DNA of 59,127 bases from JAVVEZ01 sp032250895 (GCA_032250895.1 JAVVEZ010000010.1:1-59127); one strand, 5' to 3'; shown: positions 36,291-45,914, counted from the stretch's first letter. The notes: a model not told the origin generated them from the letters alone. Made by a program: numbers and translations.

Positions 36291-37082
36291 ATGGCTGAAC
36301 CCGAGTTGAACAACGACGCCAAAGAACAACCCCTGATCGAGCATCTGCTGGAGTTGCGTGACCGGATTCTGCGCAGCCTGCTGATGGTGGCGGTCATCTT
36401 TCTGTCTCTGTTTGCCTTCTCCAACGATATCTACACCTTTGTTTCGGCACCGCTGACCCAGGTCCTGCCGGAAGGCGCACGCATGATCGCAACCCAGGTC
36501 ACCTCGCCGTTTTTTGCCCCCTTCAAGCTGACCCTGGTGGTTTCGGTGTTTCTTGCCATTCCTTTTTTGCTGCACCAGGCCTGGGCCTTCATTTCTCCCG
36601 GCCTGTACAAGAACGAGATCAGTATCGCCTTTCCCATTCTGCTGTCCAGCGTGATCCTGTTCTATCTCGGCGTGGCCTTTGCCTACTATGTGGTCTTCGG
36701 TTTCATCTTTGCTTTTTTTACCTCCGTCGGCCCCAGTGATGTGACCATCATGACCGACATCAGCAGTTATCTCGATTTTGTGCTGGCCTTGTTTTTTGCT
36801 TTCGGGCTGACCTTTGAAATCCCGGTGGCCACCGTACTGCTGATCTTCTCTGGCGTGACGACGCCGGCAGATCTGTCGAAAAAACGACCCTATGTCATTG
36901 TCTGCTGCTTTGTCGTCGGCATGCTGTTGACACCCCCGGATCCCATCTCCCAGTCGATGCTGGCCATCCCCATGTGGATGCTGTTTGAGGTCGGCATCCT
37001 GGCCGGACGCCTTCTTTACCATCCTGATCCCGATACCGAGCCGGATACTGAAAAAGAACAGACAAGGGAAGAGTCCAGATAG
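36291..37082 (+). CDS. tatC: Sec-independent protein translocase TatC
   Basis: TatC (263 residues) is the multi-spanning receptor for twin-arginine signals. It has the N-terminal LIEHLLELRDRILRSLL, the first periplasmic region with PLTQVLPEGARMIATQVTSPFFAPFKL, FISPGLYKNE, YVVFGFIFAFF, and LDFVLALFFAFGLTFEIPVATVLL, giving six membrane helices. It ends the ubiB-hisIE-tatABC run; no strong terminator was seen, and the 143-bp repeat follows. Confidence 0.95.
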   Translation: MAEPELNNDAKEQPLIEHLLELRDRILRSLLMVAVIFLSLFAFSNDIYTFVSAPLTQVLPEGARMIATQVTSPFFAPFKLTLVVSVFLAIPFLLHQAWAFISPGLYKNEISIAFPILLSSVILFYLGVAFAYYVVFGFIFAFFTSVGPSDVTIMTDISSYLDFVLALFFAFGLTFEIPVATVLLIFSGVTTPADLSKKRPYVIVCCFVVGMLLTPPDPISQSMLAIPMWMLFEVGILAGRLLYHPDPDTEPDTEKEQTREESR

Positions 37083-37142
37083 GAGCCGTCACCCCGTCAC
37101 TGCCGAAAGGATCCATGTCAGACCAGACAGAAAAAAGCTCTT

Positions 37143-37285
37143 GGCTACGGGTAGGTGAGGTTCGGCAGAGCAAGACCGGTCTTTCTGCCGTGCACGCCAA
37201 TGCCTGCCAGGACATGCCCGGGGGAGTCCGGCGAGGAGCGCAGCGAGCGAGCGGAGCTCCCCCGGGTGTGGCCCTGCGCTGAAGC
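37143..37285 (+). repeat. 143-bp dispersed repeat, copy 2
   Basis: Gap-free match to 1210-1352 (19 differences). Bases 37221-37262 are the identical 42-base core with GGGGAG/CTCCCC ends. It fills the junction between tatC and the convergent dtd. A 55-codon frame starting at an ATG at 37115 runs through it, but differences between the copies fall mostly in first and second codon positions (6, 9 and 4 by position), which argues against a conserved protein. Confidence 0.75.
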
Positions 37286-37364
37286 CCCGGACGGCATCAA
37301 AAACCGTTCACCTGACGTTTTCCTGTATCGGACCTGCGCGGGGATGACTGTACGGGGAGAGCAA

Positions 37365-37811
37365 TCAGCCTCTGAGGATAAAGGTCACGGGACCGTCATT
37401 GACCAGACTCACCTGCATGTCTGCGGCAAACTTGCCGCAGGCCACCTTTCCTGAGCCCGCGTGCCGCTGGCGGGCCTGTTCGACGAAATAGGTATACAGT
37501 GCCCTGGCCTCGGCGGGCGTTCCAGCTCTGGAAAAACCCGGACGCAGACCCTTGTCGGTATCGGCCACCAATGTGAACTGGGAAACGATCAGCACGCCGC
37601 CGTTTATGTCAGAGACACTCAGATTCATCCTGCCCTGGGTATCGGCAAAGACGCGATAGGCCAGAATTTTTTTCAGCAGGCGGTCCGCCCCTGACTCGGT
37701 ATCAGCCTGCTCGACCCCCAGAAAGACCAGCAGTCCCGGGCCAATCTCGCCCAGGGATTCAGAAGCCACCCTGACCTCGGCCCGGGTGACCCGTTGTATC
37801 AGTGCCAGCAT
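37365..37811 (-). CDS. dtd: D-aminoacyl-tRNA deacylase
   Basis: Dtd (148 residues) hydrolyses D-amino acids mis-attached to tRNA. It begins MLALIQRVTRAEVRV, and has the two active-site motifs SQFTLVADTDKGLRPGF and NDGPVTFIL. Length and motifs match the bacterial family. It lies 45 bases after typA on the same strand, so the two may be co-transcribed. Confidence 0.95.
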   Translation of the reverse strand: MLALIQRVTRAEVRVASESLGEIGPGLLVFLGVEQADTESGADRLLKKILAYRVFADTQGRMNLSVSDINGGVLIVSQFTLVADTDKGLRPGFSRAGTPAEARALYTYFVEQARQRHAGSGKVACGKFAADMQVSLVNDGPVTFILRG

Positions 37812-37856
37812 GCCATTCCCCGGTAAAAGTGCAGTCCGGGAACGTGAGCCAGGGTA

Positions 37857-39683
37857 TCAGCCCCTGGCCTCGCTGCCCCTGGACATGCGCTTGCGTTCAT
37901 TTTCGCCCAGATACTGCTTGCGCAGGCGAATATTGTGCGGTGTGATTTCCACCAGCTCGTCGGTCTCAATAAACTCCATGGCCTGCTCCAGGCTGTGTTT
38001 GACCGGCGGCGTCAGAACCACGTTCTCATCATTGCCGGACGCCCGCATATTGGTCAGTTGCTTGGCCTTGGTGGGGTTCACCACCAGATCGCTGTCACGG
38101 CTGTGCAGACCCACTATCATGCCTTCATACACCTCGATACCCGGCTCCACAAACAGACGCCCCCGCTGCTGCAAGGTATCCAGCGCATAGGCGAGGGTCT
38201 TGCCCTTCACCATCGACACCAGCACACCATTTTTGCGGCTGGCAATCTCTCCGGCCTTGTAAGGACCATAATGGTCAAAAATATGGGTCATGATGCCGCT
38301 GCCCGAGGTCAAACCAAGAAACATCGATCTGAAACCAATCAGCCCGCGGGTGGGGATGATGAAGGTCATTCGGCTGCGGCCCTTGCCGTCGGATGACATG
38401 TCCTGCATCTCGGCCTTGCGATAACCCAGCTCCTCGATCACGGAACCCTGATGCTCTTCCTCGACATCGATGACCAGTGATTCATAGGGCTCGTTTTTTA
38501 CTCCATCGATCATTTTTATCACGACTTCAGGCCGTGACACTGCCAGCTCAAAACCTTCCCGGCGCATGGTTTCAATCAGCACGGACAGATGCAATTCACC
38601 ACGACCGGACACCTTGAATTTATCCGCCGTTTCGCCCGGCTCCACGCGCAGGGCCACATTGTGAATCAATTCTCTTTCCAGCCTCTCCTTGATATTGCGG
38701 CTGGTGACATATTTGCCATCTTGCCCGGCAAAGGGTGAATCATTCACCTGGAAGGTCATGATCACCGTCGGTTCATCCACGGTCAGAGGCGGCAAGGCCT
38801 CGGGTTTGTCAGGATCACAGATGGTGTCGGAAATATTCAGATCCTCGATGCCGGTAATACAGACGATCTGCCCTGCCCTGCCCTGCTCGGTGTCTACCCG
38901 ATCCAGACCCATATAACTTTTTACCAGCCCGATCTTGCCCTTGCGGTTTTTTCCCTCACGGTCAACAATTGCCACCTGCATACCGGTTTTTATGATACCT
39001 CTTTTTACCAGGCCCACACCGATGACACCCACATAACTGCTATAGTCCAGCGCACTGATCTGCATCTGCAGGGGACCATTTGCATCAACCGCGGGCGCCG
39101 CCACCTTGTCCACGACCATCTGGAACAGAGGCTCCATATTGTCTGCCATTTCAGTGGGGTCGAGTCCGGCGATGCCGTTGAGCGCTGAAGCGTAAATCAC
39201 CGGGAAATCCAGCTGCTCTTCGGTGGCACCCAGGCGATCAAAAAGGTCAAAAACCTCGTTGAGCACCCAGTCGGGTCTGGCGCCATCACGATCGACCTTG
39301 TTGATCACCACGATGGGCTTCAGACCCCGGGCGAAGGCTTTCTGGGTAACGAAGCGGGTCTGCGGCATGGGCCCATCCACCGCATCCACCAACAGCAGCA
39401 CACTGTCCACCATGGACAGCACACGCTCCACTTCACCGCCAAAGTCGGCGTGTCCGGGAGTATCCACGATGTTGATATGGTAGCCATTCCAGCTCACCGC
39501 CGTATTTTTGGCCAGGATGGTAATGCCACGCTCCTTTTCCTGATCATTCGAGTCCATTACCCGTTCCACTTCCTTGCCGCGGGTAGCCAGGGTTCCGGAC
39601 TGCTGCAGCAGCTTGTCCACCAGGGTGGTTTTGCCGTGGTCGACGTGGGCGATGATCGCGATATTTCGAATCTTCTCTATCAC
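37857..39683 (-). CDS. typA: Translational GTPase TypA/BipA
   Basis: TypA (608 residues) is an EF-G-like GTPase that acts in ribosome assembly and stress adaptation. The G motifs are clear: IIAHVDHGKTTLVDKLL (G1), ERGITI (G2), DTPGHADFGGEVERVL (G3), VVINKVDRDGARPDWV (G4). Beta-barrel and EF-G-like domains follow, and the TypA-specific C-terminal domain includes GMIVGLHSRDSDLVVNPTKAKQLTNMRASG. Confidence 0.96.
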   Translation of the reverse strand: MIEKIRNIAIIAHVDHGKTTLVDKLLQQSGTLATRGKEVERVMDSNDQEKERGITILAKNTAVSWNGYHINIVDTPGHADFGGEVERVLSMVDSVLLLVDAVDGPMPQTRFVTQKAFARGLKPIVVINKVDRDGARPDWVLNEVFDLFDRLGATEEQLDFPVIYASALNGIAGLDPTEMADNMEPLFQMVVDKVAAPAVDANGPLQMQISALDYSSYVGVIGVGLVKRGIIKTGMQVAIVDREGKNRKGKIGLVKSYMGLDRVDTEQGRAGQIVCITGIEDLNISDTICDPDKPEALPPLTVDEPTVIMTFQVNDSPFAGQDGKYVTSRNIKERLERELIHNVALRVEPGETADKFKVSGRGELHLSVLIETMRREGFELAVSRPEVVIKMIDGVKNEPYESLVIDVEEEHQGSVIEELGYRKAEMQDMSSDGKGRSRMTFIIPTRGLIGFRSMFLGLTSGSGIMTHIFDHYGPYKAGEIASRKNGVLVSMVKGKTLAYALDTLQQRGRLFVEPGIEVYEGMIVGLHSRDSDLVVNPTKAKQLTNMRASGNDENVVLTPPVKHSLEQAMEFIETDELVEITPHNIRLRKQYLGENERKRMSRGSEARG

Positions 39684-39805
39684 AAAGGTGTCCTGATGAA
39701 ATGGGGCTGGTAAACAAAAGGCGGCGATTATACATCACAAAGCACCCAGCCGTCTGTCGTGATTGGGAATCTCCTGCGCCAGGCCCCTCACAGTATGGCG
39801 GGGAA

Positions 39806-41278
39806 CTACGAAGCCGGGCGGTAGACAGCTACGTTATGATGCCCCGCTTCCCGCAGATAGGAGGCGTGCAGTCGGCTCATGATCCCCTTTTCACAATACA
39901 AGAGATAGCAACGATCCGGACTCAGGGATTTGAAGGCCATATTCAGCCGATAAAAAGGCAAGGCTTCAACCTGTGATCCTGCCACCTCCAGGGGCTTCAG
40001 GGCTGCTTCATCCGGATGCCTGATATCCAGAATTATGGCGTCTTCGCCTGCGGGCAGAACCGGCTCCGGCGGCGCGGCGGCAGACTCCAGGTCCAGCTTG
40101 AGATCATGAATCTGCCGAACCTGGCGCTGTTGGAGGGCACGTTCAAGAACGGCAAAATCAAAGTGCGCCTCCTGTTGTTCGATCTTGTGCCGGCGGGCAC
40201 GGGTCGTGGGTCTGACCGAAATGACGCCGCAGTACTCCGGCACCATGGCGGAGAATTCTTCCGTACCAATGGCGCGGGCACTGTCGACGATGTCCTGCTT
40301 GTCGGTCATGATCAGAGGCCGCAACACCATCTGGCTGGAGACCTCGTCGATAATGGCCAGGTTGGCCAGGGTCTGGCTGGAGACCTGGGCCACACTTTCA
40401 CCGGTCACCAGTGCTGACAGGTGCATGTCCTGCGCCACCTGGCTGGCCGCCCGCAGCATCATGCGCTTCAGGATGACCCCCATCTGGGAATTTTCCACTT
40501 TCTCCAGGATCTCTGCCACGACCTCGGCAAAGGGTACCGTGACAAATTTCACGCGCTGTGACGCGCCATATTTCATCCACAGATAAAGTGCGATTTCCTT
40601 CACGGCAATCTCATGCTCGTGCCCGCCCAGGTTGAAAAAGCAGTAATGGGTCTTGAGCCCGCGCCGAATCGCCAGATAACTGGCAACCGAGGAATCGAAG
40701 CCCCCGGAAATCAGAGAGAGCACCCCATCCTGGGTACCTACCGGGAAACCGCCCTGCCCCTTGCGGGCTTCCTCGATGACATAAAGAAACTGATCCCGTA
40801 TCTCCACCTGCACCAATACCTCGGGCCGGCTCAGATCGACACATCGCGCCCCACTATGGTGCAGAATTCCTGCCCCGAGACTGCGCTCCACAGCCATGGA
40901 ATTGAAGCTGTGTCTGCCGGTGCGCTTACAGCGCACAGCAAAGCTCCGGCCCTGTAATTTATCTGCATAAACCGCCAGCACCTGCACCAGCATGGTGTCG
41001 AAGTCCTCCAGAGGGAACTTGCGCACCTGGGCAAAGGAACAGATGCCGGGGGTATTGGCCAGCACTTGTGCAAGCTCACGTGCATGCTGCCCATCCGCAG
41101 CAGCCAGCGTGTCCGGTGAACCCAGCTCCAGGTAATCCCAGTGAAAACCGACCGTCACCGGCGGATTTCGCCGAGCCAGCAAAGCGCTGAGGTTCCCGGC
41201 AAGCCGACGAATGAAGCGCATGCGCACCGAACGGCTTTTGATGGTCATTTCGGGCGAGTACTTGACGATGAATTTCAT
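39806..41278 (-). CDS. thiI: tRNA 4-thiouridine synthase ThiI (with rhodanese domain)
   Basis: ThiI (490 residues) inserts sulfur at uridine 8 of tRNA. Order of domains: N-terminal ferredoxin-like and THUMP (about 1-170), PP-loop adenylation domain with LISGGFDSSVASYLAIRRG, and a C-terminal rhodanese domain with the persulfide cysteine in YLLYCEKGIMS. This is the gamma-proteobacterial two-domain form, which can take sulfur from IscS. It is divergent from glnA. Confidence 0.95.
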   Translation of the reverse strand: MKFIVKYSPEMTIKSRSVRMRFIRRLAGNLSALLARRNPPVTVGFHWDYLELGSPDTLAAADGQHARELAQVLANTPGICSFAQVRKFPLEDFDTMLVQVLAVYADKLQGRSFAVRCKRTGRHSFNSMAVERSLGAGILHHSGARCVDLSRPEVLVQVEIRDQFLYVIEEARKGQGGFPVGTQDGVLSLISGGFDSSVASYLAIRRGLKTHYCFFNLGGHEHEIAVKEIALYLWMKYGASQRVKFVTVPFAEVVAEILEKVENSQMGVILKRMMLRAASQVAQDMHLSALVTGESVAQVSSQTLANLAIIDEVSSQMVLRPLIMTDKQDIVDSARAIGTEEFSAMVPEYCGVISVRPTTRARRHKIEQQEAHFDFAVLERALQQRQVRQIHDLKLDLESAAAPPEPVLPAGEDAIILDIRHPDEAALKPLEVAGSQVEALPFYRLNMAFKSLSPDRCYLLYCEKGIMSRLHASYLREAGHHNVAVYRPAS

Positions 41279-41334
41279 ACGGGAACACTGATCCTGACAA
41301 AAAATGACCCAAAATAGAGCGCATTTTTCTTATA

Positions 41335-41351
41335 TGCATTTATTTGGTGCG
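41335..41351 (+). promoter_or_regulatory. Candidate NtrC-binding site upstream of glnA
   Basis: The 17 bases TGCATTTATTTGGTGCG match 10 of the 14 defined positions of the NtrC dyad TGCACCA-N3-TGGTGCA, with a nearly perfect right half. It lies about 100 bases upstream of the sigma-54 promoter at 41450, a usual enhancer distance. No second strong site was found. Confidence 0.5.
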
Positions 41352-41449
41352 TTTTGGCATGAGCGCGAAGGCAAGCAAACCCGATTGTCTGCTGCAAACC
41401 TTCGGGAAGCGCTGAATAAAGCGGCTATACCTTTCAACTTGCAGCGTAA

Positions 41450-41465
41450 TGGCATATATTTTGCT
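41450..41465 (+). promoter_or_regulatory. Sigma-54 promoter of glnA
   Basis: The sequence TGGCATATATTTTGCT fits the -24/-12 consensus TGGCAYRNNNNTTGCW at every defined position. Transcription would start near 41476, about 120 bases before the glnA ATG. Together with ntrBC downstream, it indicates nitrogen-limitation control of glutamine synthetase. Confidence 0.85.
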
Positions 41466-41595
41466 CCCTGTGTGATACTTGTGGCAAGCAGGCTTTCCAG
41501 ACCATCAGGGCAAGTCCACAACGTATCACAAACAAATAGCGTTAATTTTTTCAGAAGGCCATGGGGCCGTCGATTAACCCTACGGAGGAGCAAGA

Positions 41596-43005
41596 ATGTC
41601 TGCAAAGACGATACAACTAATAAAAGACAATGATGTAAAGTGGGTTGACCTCCGTTTTACGGATTTCAAGGGCAAGGAACAGCACGTCACCCTGCCGGCC
41701 GGCGATGTGGACGAAGATTTTTTTGAGGGCAAGATGTTTGACGGCTCTTCCATCTCTGGATGGAAAGGTATCAATGAATCCGACATGATTCTGTTGCCGG
41801 ATGACAGTACGGCCGTTCTTGACCCCTTCTCCGAGGATGCCCAGGTCAATGTCACCTGCGAAATCCTTGAGCCTTCAACCATGCAGGGTTATGACCGCGA
41901 TCCGCGCACCATTGCCCGCCGGGCCGAAGAATACCTGAAATCCACCGGCATCGGCGATGCGGCCTATTTTGGTCCCGAACCGGAGTTTTTCGTTTTCGAC
42001 GACGTCAAATGGAAATCCGATATCAGCGGCTCCATGTACAAGATTCACAGTGAAGAGGCCCACTGGTCCTCCGACCGCGAGATTGAAGGCGGCAACACGG
42101 GTCACCGGCCTCGCATCAAGGGCGGCTATTTCCCGGTGCCACCACTGGACTCCCTGCATGACATCCGCGGCGCCATGTGCTCGGCAATGATGGATATGGG
42201 TCTGAAAGTCGAAGTTCACCACCACGAAGTGGCCACCGCCGGACAATGTGAGATCGGTGTCGCCTTCAACACACTGATCAAGAAAGCGGATGAAGTGCAG
42301 ATCCTGAAATACTGTGTGCACAACACTGCCGATGTCTTTGGCAAAACCGCCACCTTCATGCCCAAACCGCTGGTAGGCGACAATGGCAGCGGCATGCACG
42401 TGCACCAGTCCATCTTCAAAAACGGCAAGAACGTATTCGCCGGCAATGGCTACGCCAACCTGTCTGACGAGGCCCTGTACTACATCGGTGGCATCATCAA
42501 GCATGCCCGGGCCCTGAATGCCTTCGGCAATGCCTCCACCAACTCCTACAAGCGTCTGGTCAAGCATTTCGAGGCACCCACGCTGCTGGCCTATTCTGCC
42601 CGCAACCGCTCCGCATCCATCCGTATTCCGTACATCCTGGGTTCCAACCCCAAGGCGGTGCGGGTAGAAGTGCGCTTTGGTGACCCCAGCGCCAACCCCT
42701 ATCTGTTCTTCTCTGCCATGATGATGGCCGGTCTTGACGGCATTCAGAACAAAATCCACCCCGGTGGCCCTGCCGACAAGGATCTCTATGATCTGCCACC
42801 GGAAGAGGAAGCCAAGATCCCAACCGTGGCCGGCAGCCTGGAAGAAGCACTGGATGCCCTGGATGCAGACCGCAGCTTCCTGACCAAGGGCGGTGTGTTT
42901 ACCGATGAGGCCATCGACGCCTACATCGCGCTCAAGAAGCAGGACATCGTGCTGGTGGGCATGACCACCCACCCGCTGGAGTTCGAGTTGTACTACAGCG
43001 TGTAA
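41596..43005 (+). CDS. glnA: Glutamine synthetase type I
   Basis: GlnA (469 residues) makes glutamine from glutamate, ammonia and ATP in the cytoplasm as a dodecamer. It shows FTDFKGKEQHVTLPA, MFDGSSISGWKGINESDM, the metal/ATP motifs FGPEPEFFVFD and KPLVGDNGSGMHVHQS, and RNRSASIRIP. The adenylylation site is Tyr398 in DLYDLPPEEEAKIP, so this is the GSI-beta type regulated by GlnE. AGGAG lies before the ATG. Upstream control elements are at 41335-41465. Confidence 0.97.
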   Translation: MSAKTIQLIKDNDVKWVDLRFTDFKGKEQHVTLPAGDVDEDFFEGKMFDGSSISGWKGINESDMILLPDDSTAVLDPFSEDAQVNVTCEILEPSTMQGYDRDPRTIARRAEEYLKSTGIGDAAYFGPEPEFFVFDDVKWKSDISGSMYKIHSEEAHWSSDREIEGGNTGHRPRIKGGYFPVPPLDSLHDIRGAMCSAMMDMGLKVEVHHHEVATAGQCEIGVAFNTLIKKADEVQILKYCVHNTADVFGKTATFMPKPLVGDNGSGMHVHQSIFKNGKNVFAGNGYANLSDEALYYIGGIIKHARALNAFGNASTNSYKRLVKHFEAPTLLAYSARNRSASIRIPYILGSNPKAVRVEVRFGDPSANPYLFFSAMMMAGLDGIQNKIHPGGPADKDLYDLPPEEEAKIPTVAGSLEEALDALDADRSFLTKGGVFTDEAIDAYIALKKQDIVLVGMTTHPLEFELYYSV

Positions 43006-43061
43006 CAAGAGAAGGATGGTTTCCTCTTTGCAAAATCCCGTCACCCCGGCTCATTGACTGG

Positions 43062-43081
43062 ATTCCCGCTTACGCGGGAAT
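43062..43081. repeat. Intergenic hairpin ATTCCCGC/GCGGGAAT
   Basis: A perfect 8-bp stem with TTAC loop, followed by GACG, lies 57 bases after glnA. Hairpins of the form GGATTCCCGC-N4-GCGGGAATGACG are widespread small repeats in proteobacterial genomes. There is no T tract, so it is not a standard terminator. Confidence 0.6.
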
Positions 43082-43284
43082 GACGTCCCTGAACCGGGAG
43101 TGACGCCTCTGAATGATGAGACTATCCGATCTTTGCAGAAATGCATCCGAAACAGCTTGCTCCATATTGGTGCAAGCTGTCTCTTCCCCTGCTATGCTCT
43201 CCCATTGAAAACAGGCGCTTATACTTTTTTTTTCGATTGGTTCGGTATTTGCATACTTTTGCTTATCCACTGGAGCCGCTTGTT

Positions 43285-44370
43285 TTGAATACTGAACACC
43301 TCAATACCCGTCTGATCGACAACCTGACCACAGCCATCATCGTGCTGGACGCGGAGCTGCGTCTTTTTCATCTGAATCCGGCGGCGGAGGCTCTGCTCGA
43401 AACCAGTGACCGGCATTGTCACAATGCCTATGTCGGCGACATTCTGTGTGTGGCTGGAGACACTCTCGAATCCATGCGCAACGCCCAGCTCAGTGGCAGT
43501 ACCTATATCGCCCGCAAAGAACAGCTGACGCTGGCTGGCGGCAACAGGCTGATCGTCGATTATGCGGTATCTCCACTGCACGACATCGGTGAGAATTTTC
43601 TGCTGATAGAGATCCAGGGCCTGGATCGTTCCTACCAGATCAGCCGCAAGGAAACCTTTCTGTCCAACCACGAAACCACCCGGGAACTGGTGCGGGGCCT
43701 GGGCCATGAAATCAAGAACCCCCTGGGTGGCATTCGTGGTGCAGCCCAGCTCCTGGCCCAGGAGCTGAACAACAAGGAACTGCAGGACTACACCAGCATC
43801 ATCATCAAGGAAACCGACCGCTTGGTGAAACTCGTCGACGGCCTTACCGGAGGCTATCAGAAGCCCCGGCTGAAGCTGATGAATATCCATGAGGTGCTGG
43901 AGCGCACACGCAATCTGGTGGAGGCTGAAACCCGGGGCAGGATTGTTTTCATCCGGGATTATGACCCCAGTATTCCTGAATTCATGGGCGACGTGGAACA
44001 GCTTATCCAGGCCGTGCTCAATATTACCCGCAATGCCATGCAGGCTCTGAGTGAAACCGACATGAAGCGGGTCAAGCCCCGCATCACGCTGAAAAGCCGC
44101 GCCGTCAGCCAGGCCACCATCGGATCCCAGATTCACAAACTCGTTGCCCGCATTGAAATCACCGACAATGGCCCCGGTATCGACCCCGCCATTATCGACA
44201 ATATTTTTTATCCCCTGATCAGTGGGCGTGCCGAGGGAACCGGCCTGGGGCTGTCGATCGCCCAGACCATCGTCCACAACCATGATGGCCTGATCGAATG
44301 CGAGAGCCAGCCGGGCCGTACCCGCTTCATTGTGTCTATCCCGCTGCAACAGACGGAAGGAACAGAGTAA
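43285..44370 (+). CDS. glnL: Nitrogen regulation sensor kinase NtrB
   Basis: NtrB (also named GlnL) senses nitrogen status through PII and phosphorylates or dephosphorylates NtrC. It has an N-terminal PAS domain (LIDNLTTAIIVLDAELRLFHLNPAAEALL), the H-box GLGHEIKNPLGGIRGAAQLL with the phosphorylated histidine, an N-box (NITRNAMQAL), and G-boxes ITDNGPGIDP and GTGLGLSIAQ. The start is placed at a TTG (43285) with GGAG nine bases before it, giving 361 residues as in Pseudomonas; a longer frame to 43141 encodes an unrelated, cysteine-rich extension. Its stop overlaps the ntrC start. Confidence 0.94.
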   Translation: MNTEHLNTRLIDNLTTAIIVLDAELRLFHLNPAAEALLETSDRHCHNAYVGDILCVAGDTLESMRNAQLSGSTYIARKEQLTLAGGNRLIVDYAVSPLHDIGENFLLIEIQGLDRSYQISRKETFLSNHETTRELVRGLGHEIKNPLGGIRGAAQLLAQELNNKELQDYTSIIIKETDRLVKLVDGLTGGYQKPRLKLMNIHEVLERTRNLVEAETRGRIVFIRDYDPSIPEFMGDVEQLIQAVLNITRNAMQALSETDMKRVKPRITLKSRAVSQATIGSQIHKLVARIEITDNGPGIDPAIIDNIFYPLISGRAEGTGLGLSIAQTIVHNHDGLIECESQPGRTRFIVSIPLQQTEGTE

Positions 44371-45797
44371 TGGCAACAAAAGACAGCATATGGATTGTGG
44401 ATGATGACCGCTCCATCCGTTGGGTGCTGGAAAAATCCCTGGAAAAGGCCGGGTTCGACACCATGAGCTTCGAGAATGGCAACCTCATGCTGGAGATGCT
44501 CAAGACCCGGCAGCCCGACGCCATCATCAGTGACATCCGGATGCCCGGCAGCGATGGCCTGGAAATTCTGCAAGGGGTGCATGACAGCCATCCTCAGGTG
44601 CCGGTCATCATCATGACCGCGCATTCGGATCTCAGCTCGGCGGTCAAGTCCTATAAGCGCGGCGCCTTCGAATATCTGCCCAAGCCCTTCGATGTCAACG
44701 AAGCCGTGGCTGTCACGCGGCGTGCCGTCTCACATTCGAAGGAGGAAAAAACAAAAACACCCGGCAGCCCCTCTGCCGAACCCAAGGAAATCATCGGAGA
44801 AGCTCCGGCCATGCAGGAGGTCTTCCGCGCCATCGGTCGGCTTTCGCATTCCAACATCACGGTACTGATCAAGGGTGAATCCGGTACCGGCAAGGAACTG
44901 GTGGCCCAGGCCCTGCACCGCCACAGCCCCCGGGCGGAGCAACCCTACATTGCGCTGAATGTGGCGGCCATCCCCAAGGATCTGATCGAATCCGAACTCT
45001 TTGGTCATGAAAAAGGCTCCTTCACCGGCGCCACCAACCTGCGCAAAGGCCGCTTTGAGCAGGCCGACGGCGGCACCCTGTTTCTGGATGAAATCGGGGA
45101 CATGCCCATGGAAACCCAGACCCGGCTGTTGCGGGTGCTGTCCGACGGCGAATTCTTCCGGGTTGGCGGACTGACGCCGATCAAGGCGGACGTCCGCATC
45201 ATCGCCGCCACCCATCAGGATTTGCTCGCCCGGGTCAAGGAACATCTGTTCCGGGAAGATCTCTACCACCGCCTGAACGTCATTCCCATCAACCTGCCCC
45301 GGCTCGCCGACCGCCGGGAAGACATCCCGGCCCTGTGCGACCATTTCCTGCGCAAGGCCGCACAGCAGATGGACGTGGAAACCAAGGTGCTGCGCCCGGA
45401 AACCATCAAATACCTGTGTGCCCTGAACTGGCCCGGCAATGTCCGGCAACTGGAGAATTTCTGCAGCTGGATCAGCGTCATGGCCTCCGGCCGCGAGGTC
45501 TTTATCAATGACCTGCCGGATGAATTTCTCAAGCCCCTGGAGCAGGGCACGGTCAGCGAAAGCTGGGCACAGAAGCTGCGCAGCTGGGCCGACCAGGAAC
45601 TCAGCCTCGGCCACAGCGGCATCCTGCAGCAGGCCACTCCGATTTTTGAACGCAGCATGATCGAAGTGGCCCTGAAGCACAGCGGTGGTCGTCGTCGCGA
45701 CGCTGCTGAATTGTTGGGCTGGGGCCGCAACACCCTGACCCGCAAGATCAAGGAGCTGGGCCTGGCCATCACGGACACCGATAGCGAAGAAGACTGA
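44370..45797 (+). CDS. glnG: Nitrogen regulation response regulator NtrC
   Basis: NtrC (GlnG, 475 residues) activates sigma-54 promoters when phosphorylated. It has a receiver domain (IWIVDDDRSIRWVLEKSLE, phospho-Asp in AIISDIRMPGSDGLEIL), an AAA+ domain with Walker A GESGTGKELVAQALHRHS and Walker B GGTLFLDEIGD, and a C-terminal Fis-type helix-turn-helix (RRRDAAELLGWGRNTLTRKIKELG). The sigma-54 contact loop reads GSFTGA instead of the canonical GAFTGA. The ATG overlaps the ntrB TAA (TAATG), with AAGGA upstream, so both are one operon downstream of glnA. Confidence 0.96.
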   Translation: MATKDSIWIVDDDRSIRWVLEKSLEKAGFDTMSFENGNLMLEMLKTRQPDAIISDIRMPGSDGLEILQGVHDSHPQVPVIIMTAHSDLSSAVKSYKRGAFEYLPKPFDVNEAVAVTRRAVSHSKEEKTKTPGSPSAEPKEIIGEAPAMQEVFRAIGRLSHSNITVLIKGESGTGKELVAQALHRHSPRAEQPYIALNVAAIPKDLIESELFGHEKGSFTGATNLRKGRFEQADGGTLFLDEIGDMPMETQTRLLRVLSDGEFFRVGGLTPIKADVRIIAATHQDLLARVKEHLFREDLYHRLNVIPINLPRLADRREDIPALCDHFLRKAAQQMDVETKVLRPETIKYLCALNWPGNVRQLENFCSWISVMASGREVFINDLPDEFLKPLEQGTVSESWAQKLRSWADQELSLGHSGILQQATPIFERSMIEVALKHSGGRRRDAAELLGWGRNTLTRKIKELGLAITDTDSEED

Positions 45798-45914
45798 CCC
45801 AAACCGGGACGCCATCCACCCCGACAGCCCCTGGAGCTACCTCATAAAATCCGGTCCGGGAATATTTTGGCTCGCAGCCAATATCAATATCTTGTTATTC
45901 AATATGGATTTTTT

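Noticed and set aside
37115..37282. A 55-codon ORF with a possible ribosome site after tatC
   Set aside because: Most of it is the 143-bp repeat, and differences between copies are concentrated in first and second codon positions, so it is not supported as a conserved protein.
43141..43284. N-terminal extension of NtrB from an upstream ATG
   Set aside because: The extra 48 residues are not conserved in the family, and a TTG with a well-placed GGAG gives the standard 361 residues.
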